From Pseudobutyrivibrio sp. OR37 (GTDB taxonomy: Bacteria > Bacillota > Clostridia > Lachnospirales > Lachnospiraceae), in the NCBI RefSeq assembly GCF_900113655.1, contig NZ_FOQF01000003.1, positions 1 through 64,000 of the forward strand: DNA of 64,000 nucleotides, in the 5' to 3' direction. Shown here one piece after another: positions 32,607 to 43,574 of this stretch. The first letter of the stretch is position 1; every line of letters starts with the position of its first letter. Below the pieces are notes generated by a model. It made no database searches and was not told the origin of the DNA. It saw only the letters and a list, made by a program, of their open reading frames with translations. The position numbers and the translations under genes are program-made.

Positions 32607-33588
32607 TATTTTTCCTTTTTCTGCTTTCCAGTTTTTTATCATGCACTTCATAAGCATTAACAATTTTCTGAACAAGTGGATGTCTCACAACATCTTTTGC
32701 ATCCAAATTGCAAATCTTAATATCTTCAATATTCTTGAGGACGCTCATGGCATCATCAAGACCAGATTTAACACCAGTAGGCAAATCCTTTTGAGTCTTA
32801 TCGCCAGTGATAACTGCCTTTGAACCAAAGCCGATTCTTGTTAAAAACATTTTCATTTGGGCTGGTGTTGTATTTTGTGCTTCATCAAGAATAATAAAGG
32901 CATTGTCCAAGGTACGGCCTCTCATATATGCAAGAGGAGCAACCTCAATCAATCCTTTTTCCATATTACGTTGAAAAGCTTCAGCACCCATTATTTGATA
33001 AAGGGCATCATATAATGGTCTAAGGTATGGATCAACCTTGCTTTGCAAATCGCCAGGCAAGAAGCCAAGCTTTTCACCAGCTTCAATAGCAGGACGAGTA
33101 AGGATAATTCTTGAAACCTCCTCATTTTTAAAAGCTGTGATTGCCTTTGCCATAGCAAGATAAGTCTTACCTGTACCGGCAGGTCCAACACCAAAAACAA
33201 TCATATTATTTGTAATAGCATCAACGTATTTCTTTTGACCAAGTGTTTTGGGAGCAACAGGCTTACCTGTTGTTGTGTGACAGATAATCTCACCTCTTGC
33301 TTCAGAAACATCATGGTTTACAATCTTTTCCTGTTCAACTGACATAATGTAATTAACATCCTGTGTAGTAATTATATTTCCCTTTTTTGAAAGAGATAAA
33401 AGCTCATCCACCACGATAACACCGTGTTCCACATGCTCTTTATCTCCAACCACCTTAATAGAATCATCTCTGGTGATAAAGGAAATATCCATTCCCTTTT
33501 CGATAGCCTTAATATTTTTATCAAACTGACCAAAAATATTAGAGGCGTGATCAGCAGGGATACTAATGCTTAAAGAAAAATCACTCAT
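32590..33588 (-). CDS. phoH: PhoH-family ATPase
   Basis: This 332-residue cytosolic protein has an N-terminal KH-like region and a P-loop ATPase: GVGPAGTGKTYLAMA, RPAIEAGEKLGFLPGD, FIILDEAQNTTP (Walker B), and MFLTRIGFGSKAVITGD. PhoH proteins are thought to act in RNA metabolism together with YbeY, and the phoH - HD - ybeY overlap here agrees. Its stop overlaps the next start by 17 bases. Confidence 0.93.
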   Translation of the reverse strand: MSDFSLSISIPADHASNIFGQFDKNIKAIEKGMDISFITRDDSIKVVGDKEHVEHGVIVVDELLSLSKKGNIITTQDVNYIMSVEQEKIVNHDVSEARGEIICHTTTGKPVAPKTLGQKKYVDAITNNMIVFGVGPAGTGKTYLAMAKAITAFKNEEVSRIILTRPAIEAGEKLGFLPGDLQSKVDPYLRPLYDALYQIMGAEAFQRNMEKGLIEVAPLAYMRGRTLDNAFIILDEAQNTTPAQMKMFLTRIGFGSKAVITGDKTQKDLPTGVKSGLDDAMSVLKNIEDIKICNLDAKDVVRHPLVQKIVNAYEVHDKKLESRKRKNNETDR

Positions 33589-33589
33589 A

Positions 33590-34894
33590 TTATTCTACAA
33601 TATCTATAATCAATTTCATGTGGTCACATTTTTCAGGGCTAACAACTGTTGCACCCTTAATCATTTCAATAGCGTGCTTTGCCTTTGCTTCGTCATTTGC
33701 ATGAACGTAGCAAATAGGCTCACCCTTCTTAACTTCGTCCCCAACCTTTTTGTTAAGGATAATACCAACTGACATATCGATAACATCCTCGAAGGTCTCA
33801 CGGCCGCCGCCAAGTGACATGGAAGCAAGTCCAAAGGTTTCAGCCTTAAGTGCATGAACATAACCGTCACACTCAGCTTCTACAGGGATAACATATTTTG
33901 CAGGAGCAAACTTGTTAATATCCCTTGCGTAAGAAGCATCTCCACCCTGTGCTTCGATGAAGGACAGGAATTTTTCGAAGGCCTTACCATTTGCGACAGC
34001 CTCCTCCATAAGTGCTCTAGCCTTTGCTTTATCTGTTTCGATGCCTGAGAATACAATCATCTGAGAACCTAATTCGTAAACTACTTCCATTAAATCCTCT
34101 GGGCCGTTGCCATTTAAGGCATTGATTGCTTCTATAACCTCAAGATTGTTTCCTACAGCAAAGCCAAGAGGCTCATCCATGTTTGTAAGGACGGCTGCAA
34201 TCTTTTTATCTGCACGCTTACCAATATCAACCATAGATTTAGCAAGTTCAAGAGCAGACTCCTTGTTCTTCATAAATGCGCCATCACCAACTGTTACATC
34301 AAGAACGATAGCGTCTGTTCCAGCCGCAAGCTTCTTAGACATAATAGAACCTGTGATAAGTGAAATCTCATCAACAGTAGCTGTAACATCACGTAAAGCG
34401 TAAAGCTTTTTATCAGCTGGTGCTAAATTCTTAGACTGACCAGTAACGGCGATTTTGATATCGTTAACCTGCTTAATGAACTGCTCTTCAGATAAAGCTC
34501 CATTAAAACCTGGGAATGCTTCAAGCTTATCAATAGTTCCACCTGTGTGACCCAAGCCACGGCCACTCATTTTTGCAACAGGAACTCCAATAGATGCAAT
34601 AATAGGGCCAAGTACAAGTGTTACCTTATCGCCTACACCACCAGTAGAATGCTTGTCAATCTTAACTCCATCGATTGAAGAAAGATCAAGAATGTCTCCT
34701 GAATCGCGCATAGCCATTGTAAGATCATAACGTTCTCTAACATCCATGCCCTTAAAATATATTGCCATTAAAAGAGCAGACATCTGATAATCTGGAATTT
34801 CATCATGTGTATAGCCATTAACAATATGATAAATTTCCTCTGTTGTTAGAGCCTCCCCCATTTTCTTTTTTTCGATTAAATCATACATTCTCAT
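33590..34894 (-). CDS. pdp: Pyrimidine-nucleoside phosphorylase
   Basis: The enzyme splits uridine, thymidine or deoxyuridine with phosphate to give base plus (deoxy)ribose-1-phosphate. The 434-residue protein shows KHSTGGVGDKVTLVLGP (phosphate loop), SGRGLGHTGGTIDKLEAFPG, and the C-terminal SLGGGRETFEDVIDMSVGI lid domain. I choose ATG 34894 (MRMYDLIEKK) because it matches the family start and GGGG lies about 9-10 nt before it. The gene lies between rlmH and phoH with only a one-base gap to the latter. Confidence 0.92.
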   Translation of the reverse strand: MRMYDLIEKKKMGEALTTEEIYHIVNGYTHDEIPDYQMSALLMAIYFKGMDVRERYDLTMAMRDSGDILDLSSIDGVKIDKHSTGGVGDKVTLVLGPIIASIGVPVAKMSGRGLGHTGGTIDKLEAFPGFNGALSEEQFIKQVNDIKIAVTGQSKNLAPADKKLYALRDVTATVDEISLITGSIMSKKLAAGTDAIVLDVTVGDGAFMKNKESALELAKSMVDIGKRADKKIAAVLTNMDEPLGFAVGNNLEVIEAINALNGNGPEDLMEVVYELGSQMIVFSGIETDKAKARALMEEAVANGKAFEKFLSFIEAQGGDASYARDINKFAPAKYVIPVEAECDGYVHALKAETFGLASMSLGGGRETFEDVIDMSVGIILNKKVGDEVKKGEPICYVHANDEAKAKHAIEMIKGATVVSPEKCDHMKLIIDIVE

Positions 34895-34918
34895 GATTAA
34901 ATACACCCCTTTTTAAAA

Positions 34919-35398
34919 CTATTTGTGATATGGCTCATTATTCATAATACGCATAGCTCGGTAGATTTGTTCTAGAAGGATTACCCTCATAAGCTGATGC
35001 GGAAAAGTCATTTTGGAAAAAGAAATAGATGCATTGCAACGCTTCATAACAGCATCAGATAGCCCTAAAGAGCCACCTATAATGAAACATATAGAACTGT
35101 TACCTGTAACGCCAAGATTTTCAATATATTTTGAAAAAGCAACTGAATCCTGCTGCTTTCCTTGAATCGCAAGTGCAATAGCATAATCTCTATCTTTGAT
35201 ATGCTTTAAAATTCTTTCTCCCTCTTTATCCTTTATTATATTAATCTCAGTTTCTGTTGAATTTTCAGATGTCTTTTCATCGTTTACTTCAACTATTTCA
35301 AGATTACAATATTTGGACAAGCGTTTTGAATATTCGGAAATTGCGTCCCTATAAAACTTTTCTTTAATTTTGCCAACACATAGAATTCTTACATTCAT
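34919..35398 (-). CDS. rlmH: 23S rRNA (pseudouridine1915-N3)-methyltransferase RlmH
   Basis: RlmH methylates pseudouridine 1915 in helix 69 of 23S rRNA in the 70S ribosome. The 159-residue SPOUT-type protein has MNVRILCVGKIKEKF at the start, FIIGGSLGLSD in the SAM knot, and the C-terminal RVILLEQIYRAMRIMNNEPYHK. No clear Shine-Dalgarno is seen and a -10-like TAAAAT lies within 15 bases of the ATG, so a very short or absent leader is possible. Confidence 0.94.
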   Translation of the reverse strand: MNVRILCVGKIKEKFYRDAISEYSKRLSKYCNLEIVEVNDEKTSENSTETEINIIKDKEGERILKHIKDRDYAIALAIQGKQQDSVAFSKYIENLGVTGNSSICFIIGGSLGLSDAVMKRCNASISFSKMTFPHQLMRVILLEQIYRAMRIMNNEPYHK

Positions 35399-35465
35399 GT
35401 TTACTATTTTAGCCCATTTACCCTAATTAAACAATATATAGTCACCCCTTTAAATTCTAAAAAAT

Positions 35466-35503
35466 GCTTAAAATAAAAGACACGCCTGCGGTGACGTGTC
35501 TTT
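35466..35503 (-). terminator. Terminator of the zinc-ribbon/TPR gene transcript
   Basis: A perfect 9-bp stem pairs 35495-35503 with 35476-35484 around a 10-nt loop. On the minus strand it is followed by TTTTATTTTAAG. It ends transcription coming from the ftsK-fhs-TPR side. The rest of 35399-35609 holds only a 13-codon plus-strand frame (35522-35563). Confidence 0.8.
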
Positions 35504-35609
35504 CAAAGGGAGAATAATGTTATGAAAAATGTATCTCTTATTGAGATGCTTTTATATTACTAATTAATTATGTATAAATAGAGTAATAAATGTGAACAAA
35601 ATGTTAAAT

Positions 35610-36773
35610 TTAAGATTGATAAATGTAATTGCCATGGTAGGTAGGACTTACATTACCGTCCTCATCCACAATTACTACTGATAAAACACTTGTACCTTCA
35701 ATAATCGGGAATGGTTCCATATACTCTATACCATTTTGAACAGGATTGGTTCCATCCCAGGTGTAGTAGGCTTTACAGCCTTCAGGCACATCAATTGAAA
35801 TCATTACCTTTTCGGTGTAAACGCCATCTGTTGGTGAAACTACAGGCAATGATAGCTGCTTATGAGTTACCACATATTTAGCGCTTGCAACCTCTGAATA
35901 TTCTCCCACTTCATTCTGAGCAACAGCCTTTACCTCTGTTGTTCCTTCTGTGATTTGTATAGGTTTAGAATAAAGTTTTCCGGAGGTGGTAGGATTTTTG
36001 CCGTTTACAGTATAGAAGATTTGATAATCCCCTGTTGTAGTAAGCTGTAAAAGAAAATCCTTATCATACTCTCCTGCCTCATAGCTAAATGCCGGCGGAA
36101 GCAAAATGTATCCGCTAATCAAGGTCTTAATTTCCTCATCTGTAGCATTTTGAGCCAACTCATAAATACTATCAGTGTCTCCTAGAATACTAAGTGAATC
36201 CAGCAAATAGGTATAAATATTTTTGTTATTAGGATCACTTTCGAGGGCTTTCTCTAAATATAATACTGCGTTTTCATAATCCTTAACACGATAATACATT
36301 CTGCCTAAGCCATATATTACCTCAAAGGATGTGCTATTTATTTCGAAGGCCTCCTCATAGTATCCTAATGCCTTTGCATATTCTGTGTTATTTTCTGCAT
36401 CCACAGCTTTATTCATTATATTGTCATAGGAATGACTGCCAACATAAGGAATAATCATGAAAGCGCCAATAATAGCAATCAGAATAAAGGCGATAAATAT
36501 CAATGTTTTAATTTTCTTTGTAAAAACCTGCGATTCCTCTGATGGAATTGTCTTAGGAGCTATTGGCTTTTCTTTCACTTCAGGCTTTTCAGTGTATTTA
36601 TATACGCCTGTTGCGAATTTGTCATCCTTGCTTTTGTTTTTATCCTCTACAACCTTAGAAAGCAATTCTTCCTCTAAAACGTTGTAATCAGGGACAAGCT
36701 GAATAGACTCCCCACATTTTGGGCAGTACATTAAACCATTTTCAATTTCAGCTCCACATTTTTTACAATTCAT
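35610..36773 (-). CDS. Zinc-ribbon, TPR and chitobiase-C-like membrane protein
   Basis: This 387-residue protein has an unusual domain chain. Residues 1-25 are a zinc ribbon (CxxC ... CPKCGES). A membrane helix lies at about 92-112 (FIAFILIAIIGAFMIIPYV). TPR-like repeats follow at about 120-210 (ALGYYEEAFEINSTSFEVIY, AVLYLEKALESDPNNKNIY). Two beta repeats of the chitobiase/hexosaminidase C-terminal type end it: one with YTVNGKNPTTSGKLYSKPI, one with YTWDGTNPVQNGIEYMEPF. So the ribbon is cytosolic and the repeats are outside. Function is unknown; a surface scaffold or sensor is possible. Confidence 0.75.
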   Translation of the reverse strand: MNCKKCGAEIENGLMYCPKCGESIQLVPDYNVLEEELLSKVVEDKNKSKDDKFATGVYKYTEKPEVKEKPIAPKTIPSEESQVFTKKIKTLIFIAFILIAIIGAFMIIPYVGSHSYDNIMNKAVDAENNTEYAKALGYYEEAFEINSTSFEVIYGLGRMYYRVKDYENAVLYLEKALESDPNNKNIYTYLLDSLSILGDTDSIYELAQNATDEEIKTLISGYILLPPAFSYEAGEYDKDFLLQLTTTGDYQIFYTVNGKNPTTSGKLYSKPIQITEGTTEVKAVAQNEVGEYSEVASAKYVVTHKQLSLPVVSPTDGVYTEKVMISIDVPEGCKAYYTWDGTNPVQNGIEYMEPFPIIEGTSVLSVVIVDEDGNVSPTYHGNYIYQS

Positions 36774-36776
36774 ATT

Positions 36777-38447
36777 TTAGAATAATCCTGTTATAACACC
36801 GTCATCGGTCACATCAATATTATTAGCTGCTGGCTGCTTTGGCAAGCCTGGCATAGTCATTATATTACCTGTTACCGCAACCACAAAGCCTGCACCTGCA
36901 GATACATAAACCTCTCTAACATTAAGAGTAAAGCCTTCTGGTCTTCCAAGCTTTGTAGCATCATCAGAAAGAGAATATTGTGTCTTAGCCATACATACTG
37001 GGAAGTCCCCCATACCAAGCTCTGTAATTCTCTTTAATTCTCTTTCAGCAGCTGGTGAATAAGCAACATCCTTTGCACCATAAATCTCAGTTGCAACTGT
37101 GTTGATTTTATCTTTAAGAGAAAGCTCGTCCTTGTATAGTGGCTCAAACTCACTCTTCTTGTTTTCAAGAACATCTAATACCTTCTTGGCAAGCTCTACG
37201 CCACCTTGGCCACCCTTTTCCCATACTTCAGAAAGGGCAAATTCACATCCTCTAGACTCACAGAATTCCTTAACGAAATTTGTTTCAGCTTCAGAATCTG
37301 TAATAAATGAATTAAGGGTAACAACCACAGGTACCTTGTACTTTTGAAGGTTTTCAATATGCTTTTCTAGGTTTACGATACCCTTCTTTAAAGCCTCTAA
37401 ATTTTCTGCAGTAAGGTCTGTTTTTGGAACGCCACCATTGTATTTAAGTGCACGAATTGTTGCAACAAGCACAACTGCATCTGGCTTAAGGCCAGCCATA
37501 CGGCACTTAATATCAAAGAATTTCTCTGCACCAAGGTCTGCACCAAAGCCTGCTTCTGTAATAGTAATATCTGCAAGCTTCATAGCTGCCTTTGTGGCAC
37601 GAACAGAGTTACAACCATGTGCGATATTAGCAAATGGTCCACCATGTACAATAGCTGGTGTATGCTCTAATGTCTGAATAAGGTTTGGCTTAAGAGCATC
37701 CTTAAGAAGTGCTGCCATAGCACCTGTAGCCTGTAAATCTCCTGCAGTAACAGGCTTTCCGTCAAATGTATAAGCAACAATAATTCTGCTTAATCTATCC
37801 TTCAAATCATGCATATCGTCAGCAAGACAAAGAATCGCCATAATCTCAGAAGCTACTGTAATAACAAAATGATCCTCTCTAACCATTCCATCAGCCTTAG
37901 CTCCAAGTCCAACAACAATATTTCTAAGGACTCTATCGTTCATATCAAGACATCTTTTCCAAACAATCTGTCTTGGATCAATTCCAAGTAAATTGCCCTG
38001 CTGGATATGATTATCAAGCATAGCTGCCAGCAAATTGTTAGCAGATGTAATTGCATGAAAATCACCTGTAAAATGAAGATTCAAGTCCTCCATTGGAACT
38101 ACCTGTGCATATCCACCTCCAGCAGCTCCACCTTTAATACCAAAGCAAGGTCCTAAAGATGGCTCTCTAAGTGCAAGACAAGCTTTTTTACCAAGAACTC
38201 CCATTGCTTCGCCAAGACCAACTGATGTTGTTGTCTTACCCTCACCGGCAGGAGTTGGATTGATAGCTGTAACTAAAACAAGCTTACCATCCTTCTTGTC
38301 CTTAAGCTTTGCAAGCAATTCATCGGAAAATTTAGCTTTATACTTACCGTATAACTCTAAATCGTCCTCCTGAATATCAAGTAATGCCGCTACCTCCTTG
38401 ATATTTGCCATTTTTGCTTCCTGTGCGATTTGAATGTCTGTCTTCAT
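36777..38447 (-). CDS. fhs: Formate-tetrahydrofolate ligase
   Basis: Fhs makes 10-formyl-tetrahydrofolate from formate, THF and ATP, feeding purine synthesis and the methyl branch of acetogenesis. The 556-residue protein has the ATP loop [36 protein letters not shown], and [19 protein letters not shown]-like features ([18 protein letters not shown]). The ATG at 38447 is preferred since GGGAG lies 8 nt before it, while an ATG two codons earlier is too close. A full Wood-Ljungdahl pathway is not visible in the window. Confidence 0.95.
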   Translation of the reverse strand: MKTDIQIAQEAKMANIKEVAALLDIQEDDLELYGKYKAKFSDELLAKLKDKKDGKLVLVTAINPTPAGEGKTTTSVGLGEAMGVLGKKACLALREPSLGPCFGIKGGAAGGGYAQVVPMEDLNLHFTGDFHAITSANNLLAAMLDNHIQQGNLLGIDPRQIVWKRCLDMNDRVLRNIVVGLGAKADGMVREDHFVITVASEIMAILCLADDMHDLKDRLSRIIVAYTFDGKPVTAGDLQATGAMAALLKDALKPNLIQTLEHTPAIVHGGPFANIAHGCNSVRATKAAMKLADITITEAGFGADLGAEKFFDIKCRMAGLKPDAVVLVATIRALKYNGGVPKTDLTAENLEALKKGIVNLEKHIENLQKYKVPVVVTLNSFITDSEAETNFVKEFCESRGCEFALSEVWEKGGQGGVELAKKVLDVLENKKSEFEPLYKDELSLKDKINTVATEIYGAKDVAYSPAAERELKRITELGMGDFPVCMAKTQYSLSDDATKLGRPEGFTLNVREVYVSAGAGFVVAVTGNIMTMPGLPKQPAANNIDVTDDGVITGLF

Positions 38448-38461
38448 GTGCATGACTCCCT

Positions 38462-41227
38462 TTACTGTGCTTTAATTAGTTCTTCAAACTCCGAAATAGA
38501 CATACGGATTTCTCTAGGCTTGGTACCCATTTCCGGCCCAACAACTCCTGCTTCCGCAAGTTGATCCATAATTCTTGCAGCTCTGTTAAAGCCAATTCTA
38601 AAGTTCCTTTGTAAATATCCAATGGAACCCTTTTGGTTTTCTATAACAAGGCGACCGGCTTCATTAAAAAGTTGGTCTCTAGAATTATCTGGCTCACCAG
38701 ATATAGATACCGAACCATTGCCTGCCTCAGAGTTTTGAATTTGATTCTCTATTTCACTATTATATTCTGCACCTTCGTTGTTGTTCTTTAAGAAATCAAC
38801 GACTGCACTAACTTCTTCATCACTAACAAAAGCGCCCTGTACACGAATTGGTTTTGAAAGATTCTGCGGTGCATAAAGCATATCACCATTTCCCAAAAGA
38901 TCTTCTGCACCATTCATATCAAGTATGACTCTTGAGTCATTACTAGATGAAACAGAAAATGCTATACGAGAAGGTACATTTGCCTTAATCAAACCTGTAA
39001 TAACATTAACAGTAGGCTTCTGTGTGGCAATAATCAAATGAATACCTGCCGCACGTGCCAATTGAGCAAGTCTAACGATGGAATCCTCTACGTCTGCAGC
39101 AGCTACCATCATAAGATCTGCAACCTCATCAAGTATAATAACAAGCTGTGGCATTCTGACTCTTTTTATTTCTGGAATAGAATCCGGAAGAGCATCGCTT
39201 TCAACCTTTTCATTAAAGCCTTGTAGGTTACGAACTCCTGCATCCTTAAACAACTCATATCTATCCATCATTTCCTTAACAGCCCAATGAAGAGCACCGG
39301 CTGCCTTTTTTGCATCTGTAATAACAGGAAGAAGTAAATGTGGAATGCCGTTGTATACAGAAAGCTCTACCATCTTAGGGTCAACCATTATCATTTTAAC
39401 CTCGTCTGGGCTGGCGTGATAAAGGATACTCATAATCATTGTATTAATACATACTGATTTACCAGAACCAGTTGCACCCGCAATAAGCAAGTGAGGCATC
39501 TTTTCAATATTTCCAACAATAACTGAACCAGAAATATCTTTACCAACGCAGAAGGATATCTTTGATTTAGCTGATTTGAACTCCTTCGACGCAACAAGCT
39601 CTTTAAAGCCTACCATTGACTTAACCTTGTTAGGAACCTCAATGCCGATTGCTGATTTACCAGGGATTGGTGCCTCGATTCTGACATCTGTAACAGCCAT
39701 ATTAAGCTTGATATCATCAGATAGATTTACGACCTTTGATACACGTGTACCCTCGGCTATTTCAAGCTCGTAACGGGTAACTGATGGTCCCAGTGTAACC
39801 TCTGTAACATTTGCCTGAACTCCAAAATTACCAAGAGTTCTCTGAAGCTTTCCTGCCATTTCCTGAAGATATTCCTTGGAATCCCCACCATTTTTCTTAG
39901 TATCATTAAGAAGTGTGAGTGGTGGATATTTATATGGCTTATTAGCTTTCTTTTTATCTGATTCCACCTGTGCTCTAAGGGACTCTGAAGTGCTTTCGAT
40001 TTCATCCTTTGTAGATGCAGATGGCTTTGGCCTTCTAGTAGTCTGCTGCTCCATAACTGGGGCTGGCTCTTCCTCTGGAATATCTGCTACCACTGATTTT
40101 TTAGGAGGCTCAGGGGTATTGATAATAGGAGGTGCTGTATTAATAACAGGGGAAGCCGGTGTCACCGGAATCTCTGGTGAAACTGCAGGCTGCGCCTGAG
40201 GTGTGACAACTGTAGCTATATCAGCTTCATCTGAAATATTCTTAAAGGAATGAATACTTCTGGATTTGTTTTCTCCTGAAAGCAATCTATGACGGCTTGT
40301 AGATGTAACCTCCACATCTGACTCACCATCAGCCATGTTAAATTTGATTTCATTAACATCCCCAGAAGCGGTAACCTCAGAATAATCAGGCATAAGTGTA
40401 GTATCACTAGTAATGCCAGAATGCTTTCTATCACGTCTGATTCCACCACGCTTGCTCTTTTGCTGCTGTTCCAGCTCTCTATCCTCGTTAATCTTATCTA
40501 TAATAGCTTGACGATTATCATTAAATCTAACCTGATTTGCTTCTCGTTCAAGTAATTGTCTTTCTCTTCTAGCTCGTCTTTTAGCTGCTGCCCTATCTGC
40601 ATGATATCTTGATGACTGCTGAACCTTATCAAAAGCAAAGCGCTCCATGATAATGATTACACATACAATCATAAAGATAACATCTATTAAATATGCTCCC
40701 AGCAATCCAAAGCTGTCAAAAATGCCAAACACAATGGTTCCACCAATAAGGCCGCCACCATAGTGATGCTCCTTGGCAAAGTCAAAGGCTTCAATAGGCG
40801 TAAGAATGTTTTGCCCATTAAAAATAAGCTCAACAAATACGCTAACGAATATCAGTAATACAGTACCTGCAACCACCTTAGCCACAGCTACCTTATTGCC
40901 ATAATTTGAAATAATAAAAAATGCTGAAAAAGCTACCATAAACGGTAGTACGAATTGGATGATTCCAAAAACACCAAACAGAAAATTAGATACAGCATTT
41001 CCTACCATACCACCAAATCCAAAATTACTAATGCATAGTAAAATGCACAGAACTATAGAGCCCCAAAGGATAATTTCCTTTGAAGAATCTTCGAAAAATG
41101 GATCCTCAAATTCTACCTCTGATGCCTTTGATCTAGTATTCTTTCTGTTAGTAGTCTTCTTAGTCGTGTTTTGGGATTTCTTGCTATTTGATTTTCTTTT
41201 AGAATTATTCGTCCCTTTTTGTGCCAA
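38462..41227 (-). CDS. ftsK: DNA translocase FtsK/SpoIIIE
   Basis: This 921-residue motor pumps chromosomal DNA through the septum. It has a Lys-rich N-terminus, four membrane helices at about 55-195, a long disordered linker (about 200-420, with Pro-rich [20 protein letters not shown]), the motor domain with Walker [11 protein letters not shown] (about 580) and Walker [14 protein letters not shown], and a C-terminal gamma winged-helix domain that reads KOPS/SRS sequences ([20 protein letters not shown]). The start is TTG at 41227 with GAGG about 9 nt upstream. With the XerS-like protein at 3166 it could form a dimer-resolution pair. Confidence 0.93.
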   Translation of the reverse strand: MAQKGTNNSKRKSNSKKSQNTTKKTTNRKNTRSKASEVEFEDPFFEDSSKEIILWGSIVLCILLCISNFGFGGMVGNAVSNFLFGVFGIIQFVLPFMVAFSAFFIISNYGNKVAVAKVVAGTVLLIFVSVFVELIFNGQNILTPIEAFDFAKEHHYGGGLIGGTIVFGIFDSFGLLGAYLIDVIFMIVCVIIIMERFAFDKVQQSSRYHADRAAAKRRARRERQLLEREANQVRFNDNRQAIIDKINEDRELEQQQKSKRGGIRRDRKHSGITSDTTLMPDYSEVTASGDVNEIKFNMADGESDVEVTSTSRHRLLSGENKSRSIHSFKNISDEADIATVVTPQAQPAVSPEIPVTPASPVINTAPPIINTPEPPKKSVVADIPEEEPAPVMEQQTTRRPKPSASTKDEIESTSESLRAQVESDKKKANKPYKYPPLTLLNDTKKNGGDSKEYLQEMAGKLQRTLGNFGVQANVTEVTLGPSVTRYELEIAEGTRVSKVVNLSDDIKLNMAVTDVRIEAPIPGKSAIGIEVPNKVKSMVGFKELVASKEFKSAKSKISFCVGKDISGSVIVGNIEKMPHLLIAGATGSGKSVCINTMIMSILYHASPDEVKMIMVDPKMVELSVYNGIPHLLLPVITDAKKAAGALHWAVKEMMDRYELFKDAGVRNLQGFNEKVESDALPDSIPEIKRVRMPQLVIILDEVADLMMVAAADVEDSIVRLAQLARAAGIHLIIATQKPTVNVITGLIKANVPSRIAFSVSSSNDSRVILDMNGAEDLLGNGDMLYAPQNLSKPIRVQGAFVSDEEVSAVVDFLKNNNEGAEYNSEIENQIQNSEAGNGSVSISGEPDNSRDQLFNEAGRLVIENQKGSIGYLQRNFRIGFNRAARIMDQLAEAGVVGPEMGTKPREIRMSISEFEELIKAQ

Positions 41228-41246
41228 AATATAACCTCATACATTC

Positions 41247-41275
41247 AAAAGAGAATAGTCAAACTATTCTCTTTT
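41247..41275 (-). terminator. Terminator after glgA
   Basis: A perfect 13-bp inverted repeat (41247-41259 with 41263-41275) has a 3-nt loop. The ends are AAAA/TTTT so it could stop transcription both ways. It lies between glgA and ftsK. Confidence 0.8.
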
Positions 41276-41290
41276 GCATAATTTATATTT

Positions 41291-42739
41291 CTAACCAATT
41301 AAATAGTTATAAATATTTTCGTATTTTTCTTTTTGAACAGACCATGAATAGTTTTTACTCATGCCGCGCTCAATCATCTTATTCCACTGAGCCTTCTTCT
41401 CAAAGAATATATACTTACTGTAGTTAACAGTATTTAAAAGCTCGTCACCATTATAATTTGCAAATGAGAAGCCGTCACCTGTCTTCATATATTCATTGTA
41501 AGCTTCAACAGTATCAGATAAGCCACCTGTCTCTCTAACGATTGGAACAGTGCCATATCTAAAGGAAATGAGTTGTGTTAAACCACATGGCTCAAATCTA
41601 GATGGCATAAGGAAAGCATCCGCTGCAGCATAAAGCTTGTGAGCAAGATTATCATCGTAGCAAATATTTGCTGAAATCTTCTCTGGATACTTCCATGCAT
41701 AATGTCTAAACATATTTTCATATTTAGATTCGCCTGTACCAATTACAACAAGCTGAGTGAAATCATCAACGATTCCCTCGATACAATAATTAATTAAATC
41801 AAGCCCCTTTTGATCTGTAAGACGTGAAATTAAACCAATCATATATTTCTTAGAATCCACTTCTAAGCCAAGGTCTGCCTGAATTTTTGTCTTATTGATT
41901 TTTTTATTCTTACGGAAAGAATTAATATCAAAATTCTTGTAAATCTTAGTGTCGGTAGCTGGATTGTATACCTCGTTATCAATACCATTTACAATACCCT
42001 GCATATCATAATGACGAGCTCTAAGAAGTCCATCCAAGCCCTCGCCATAATATGGCATCTGAATCTCATCACAATACTTACCAGAAACGGTTGTAATGTA
42101 ATCAGCGTATACTAAACCACCCTTAAGCATATTTCCACATTTCTTGTACTCAAGCTTATCTGGAGTAAAGAGATTCATAGAAAGGCCAGAAATACCAGCT
42201 ACAGTCTTAGTATCCCACATACCCTGGAACTTAAGGTTGTGTATAGTCATAACAGATTTCATGCCCCAGAAGAACTGATCCCCCTGGAAATCATTTTTAA
42301 GATATACAGGAATAAATCCTGTCTGCCAATCATGACAATGAATGAGATTTGGTTGAAAACCAATGAGTGGAAGCATTGAAAGAACAGCCTTATCAAAAAA
42401 GATGAACTTTTCAAGATCCCATCTATCCTCTGAATATGGATAGAAACAATCAAAATAATCGTGGTTATCAATAAAGTAAAAGGTGACCCCATCAAGCTCG
42501 TACTCAAAAACACCAACGTACTTTGTTCCTACTAATGGTCCCATATTCATTTGGAAACTAGTTAAAAATTTAAAATCCTTTTTGTATTTCTCAGGTATAA
42601 AAGTATAATATGGCAAAACTACTCTAACATCGAAGTATTCCTTAGAAAACTCCTTAGGTAATGCGCCACAAACATCTGCCAAGCCGCCGGTCTTAACAAA
42701 TGGTACACATTCACTGGCCGCAAATAGTATCTTATTCAT
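41291..42739 (-). CDS. glgA: Glycogen synthase (ADP-glucose type)
   Basis: GlgA extends glycogen from ADP-glucose. The 482-residue GT5 protein has the KTGGLADVCGALPKE substrate loop near the N-terminus, HCHDWQTGFIPVYL, GIDNEVYNPATD, and the C-terminal MPSRFEPCGLTQLISFRYGT with the catalytic Glu. No other glg genes adjoin. GAGGGG lies 10 nt before the ATG, and a terminator follows. Confidence 0.95.
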   Translation of the reverse strand: MNKILFAASECVPFVKTGGLADVCGALPKEFSKEYFDVRVVLPYYTFIPEKYKKDFKFLTSFQMNMGPLVGTKYVGVFEYELDGVTFYFIDNHDYFDCFYPYSEDRWDLEKFIFFDKAVLSMLPLIGFQPNLIHCHDWQTGFIPVYLKNDFQGDQFFWGMKSVMTIHNLKFQGMWDTKTVAGISGLSMNLFTPDKLEYKKCGNMLKGGLVYADYITTVSGKYCDEIQMPYYGEGLDGLLRARHYDMQGIVNGIDNEVYNPATDTKIYKNFDINSFRKNKKINKTKIQADLGLEVDSKKYMIGLISRLTDQKGLDLINYCIEGIVDDFTQLVVIGTGESKYENMFRHYAWKYPEKISANICYDDNLAHKLYAAADAFLMPSRFEPCGLTQLISFRYGTVPIVRETGGLSDTVEAYNEYMKTGDGFSFANYNGDELLNTVNYSKYIFFEKKAQWNKMIERGMSKNYSWSVQKEKYENIYNYLIG

Positions 42740-42780
42740 TAGTTATCAACCCCTCTTATTTTAGTAATATATTTTAGTAA

Positions 42781-43509
42781 TTATTCAGACCAGTTGTGAT
42801 ATACGTTCTGTACATCATCATCCTCATCAAGTAAATCTAAAATCTTATTAATCTTATATAAATCCTGCTCATCTGTAAGCTCAACGTATGTCTGAGGAAT
42901 CATTGTAACCTCTGCGTCAGCCATAGGAATGTTTTCTGCTTCAAGAGCCTCTCTAACTGCTGAGAAATCATCTGGTGCTGTGTAGATTTCAAAGCAATCC
43001 TCCTCCTCTGAGAAGTCTTCAGCGCCTGCATCAAGTGCAATCATCATTAAATCATCTGCATCCATAGAGCAGTCTTCTTTAGAAATAATAATCTGACCCT
43101 TATTATCAAACATAAATGATACGCAACCAGGTGTACCAATGCTTCCGCCACCCTTTGTAAATGCGTTTCTTACATTAGCTGCTGTACGATTTCTGTTGTC
43201 TGTAAGGCAATCTACAATAATAGCTGTACCATTAGGGCCGTAGCCTTCGTAGCTAACGTTTTCATAGTTAACTGCATCAATGTTACCAGCTGCCTTCTTG
43301 ATACCATTTTCGATAGTAGCGTTTGGTACGTTGTTAGCTTTAGCCTTTGCGATAACATCACGAAGCTTTGAATTATTATTAGGGTCTGGACCGCCCTCTT
43401 TAACTGCGACAGCGATTTCACGACCAATTATTGTAAAAATCTTACCCTTTGCAGCATCATTCTTTTCCTTTTTGTGCTTAATATTAGCAAATTTTGAATG
43501 TCCTGACAT
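42781..43509 (-). CDS. YebC/PmpR family protein
   Basis: This 242-residue protein starts [19 protein letters not shown], the hallmark of the YebC/TACO1 family, and has [38 protein letters not shown]. Family members regulate transcription in some bacteria and help ribosomes translate proline-rich stretches in others. It has its own strong promoter at 43546-43574. Confidence 0.93.
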   Translation of the reverse strand: MSGHSKFANIKHKKEKNDAAKGKIFTIIGREIAVAVKEGGPDPNNNSKLRDVIAKAKANNVPNATIENGIKKAAGNIDAVNYENVSYEGYGPNGTAIIVDCLTDNRNRTAANVRNAFTKGGGSIGTPGCVSFMFDNKGQIIISKEDCSMDADDLMMIALDAGAEDFSEEEDCFEIYTAPDDFSAVREALEAENIPMADAEVTMIPQTYVELTDEQDLYKINKILDLLDEDDDVQNVYHNWSE

Positions 43510-43545
43510 AAAATTAATACCTCTTTTCTATTCTGAATCTAAAAA

Positions 43546-43574
43546 ATTATATCAAATAACAGTTTTTTATTCAA
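43546..43574 (-). promoter_or_regulatory. Strong promoter for yebC
   Basis: On the minus strand the -35 is TTGAAT (43569-43574), the spacer is 17 nt, and the -10 is TATAAT (43546-43551) with an upstream TG (extended -10). The -35 overlaps the end of the upstream CBS gene. Confidence 0.75.

Noticed and set aside
38448-38461. A THF riboswitch in front of fhs
   Set aside because: Only a few bases separate fhs from ftsK; there is no room for a riboswitch.
39876-40199. A 107-codon plus-strand frame opposite ftsK
   Set aside because: It is low-complexity (Gly, Ser, Leu) because it is complementary to the disordered Pro-rich linker of FtsK.
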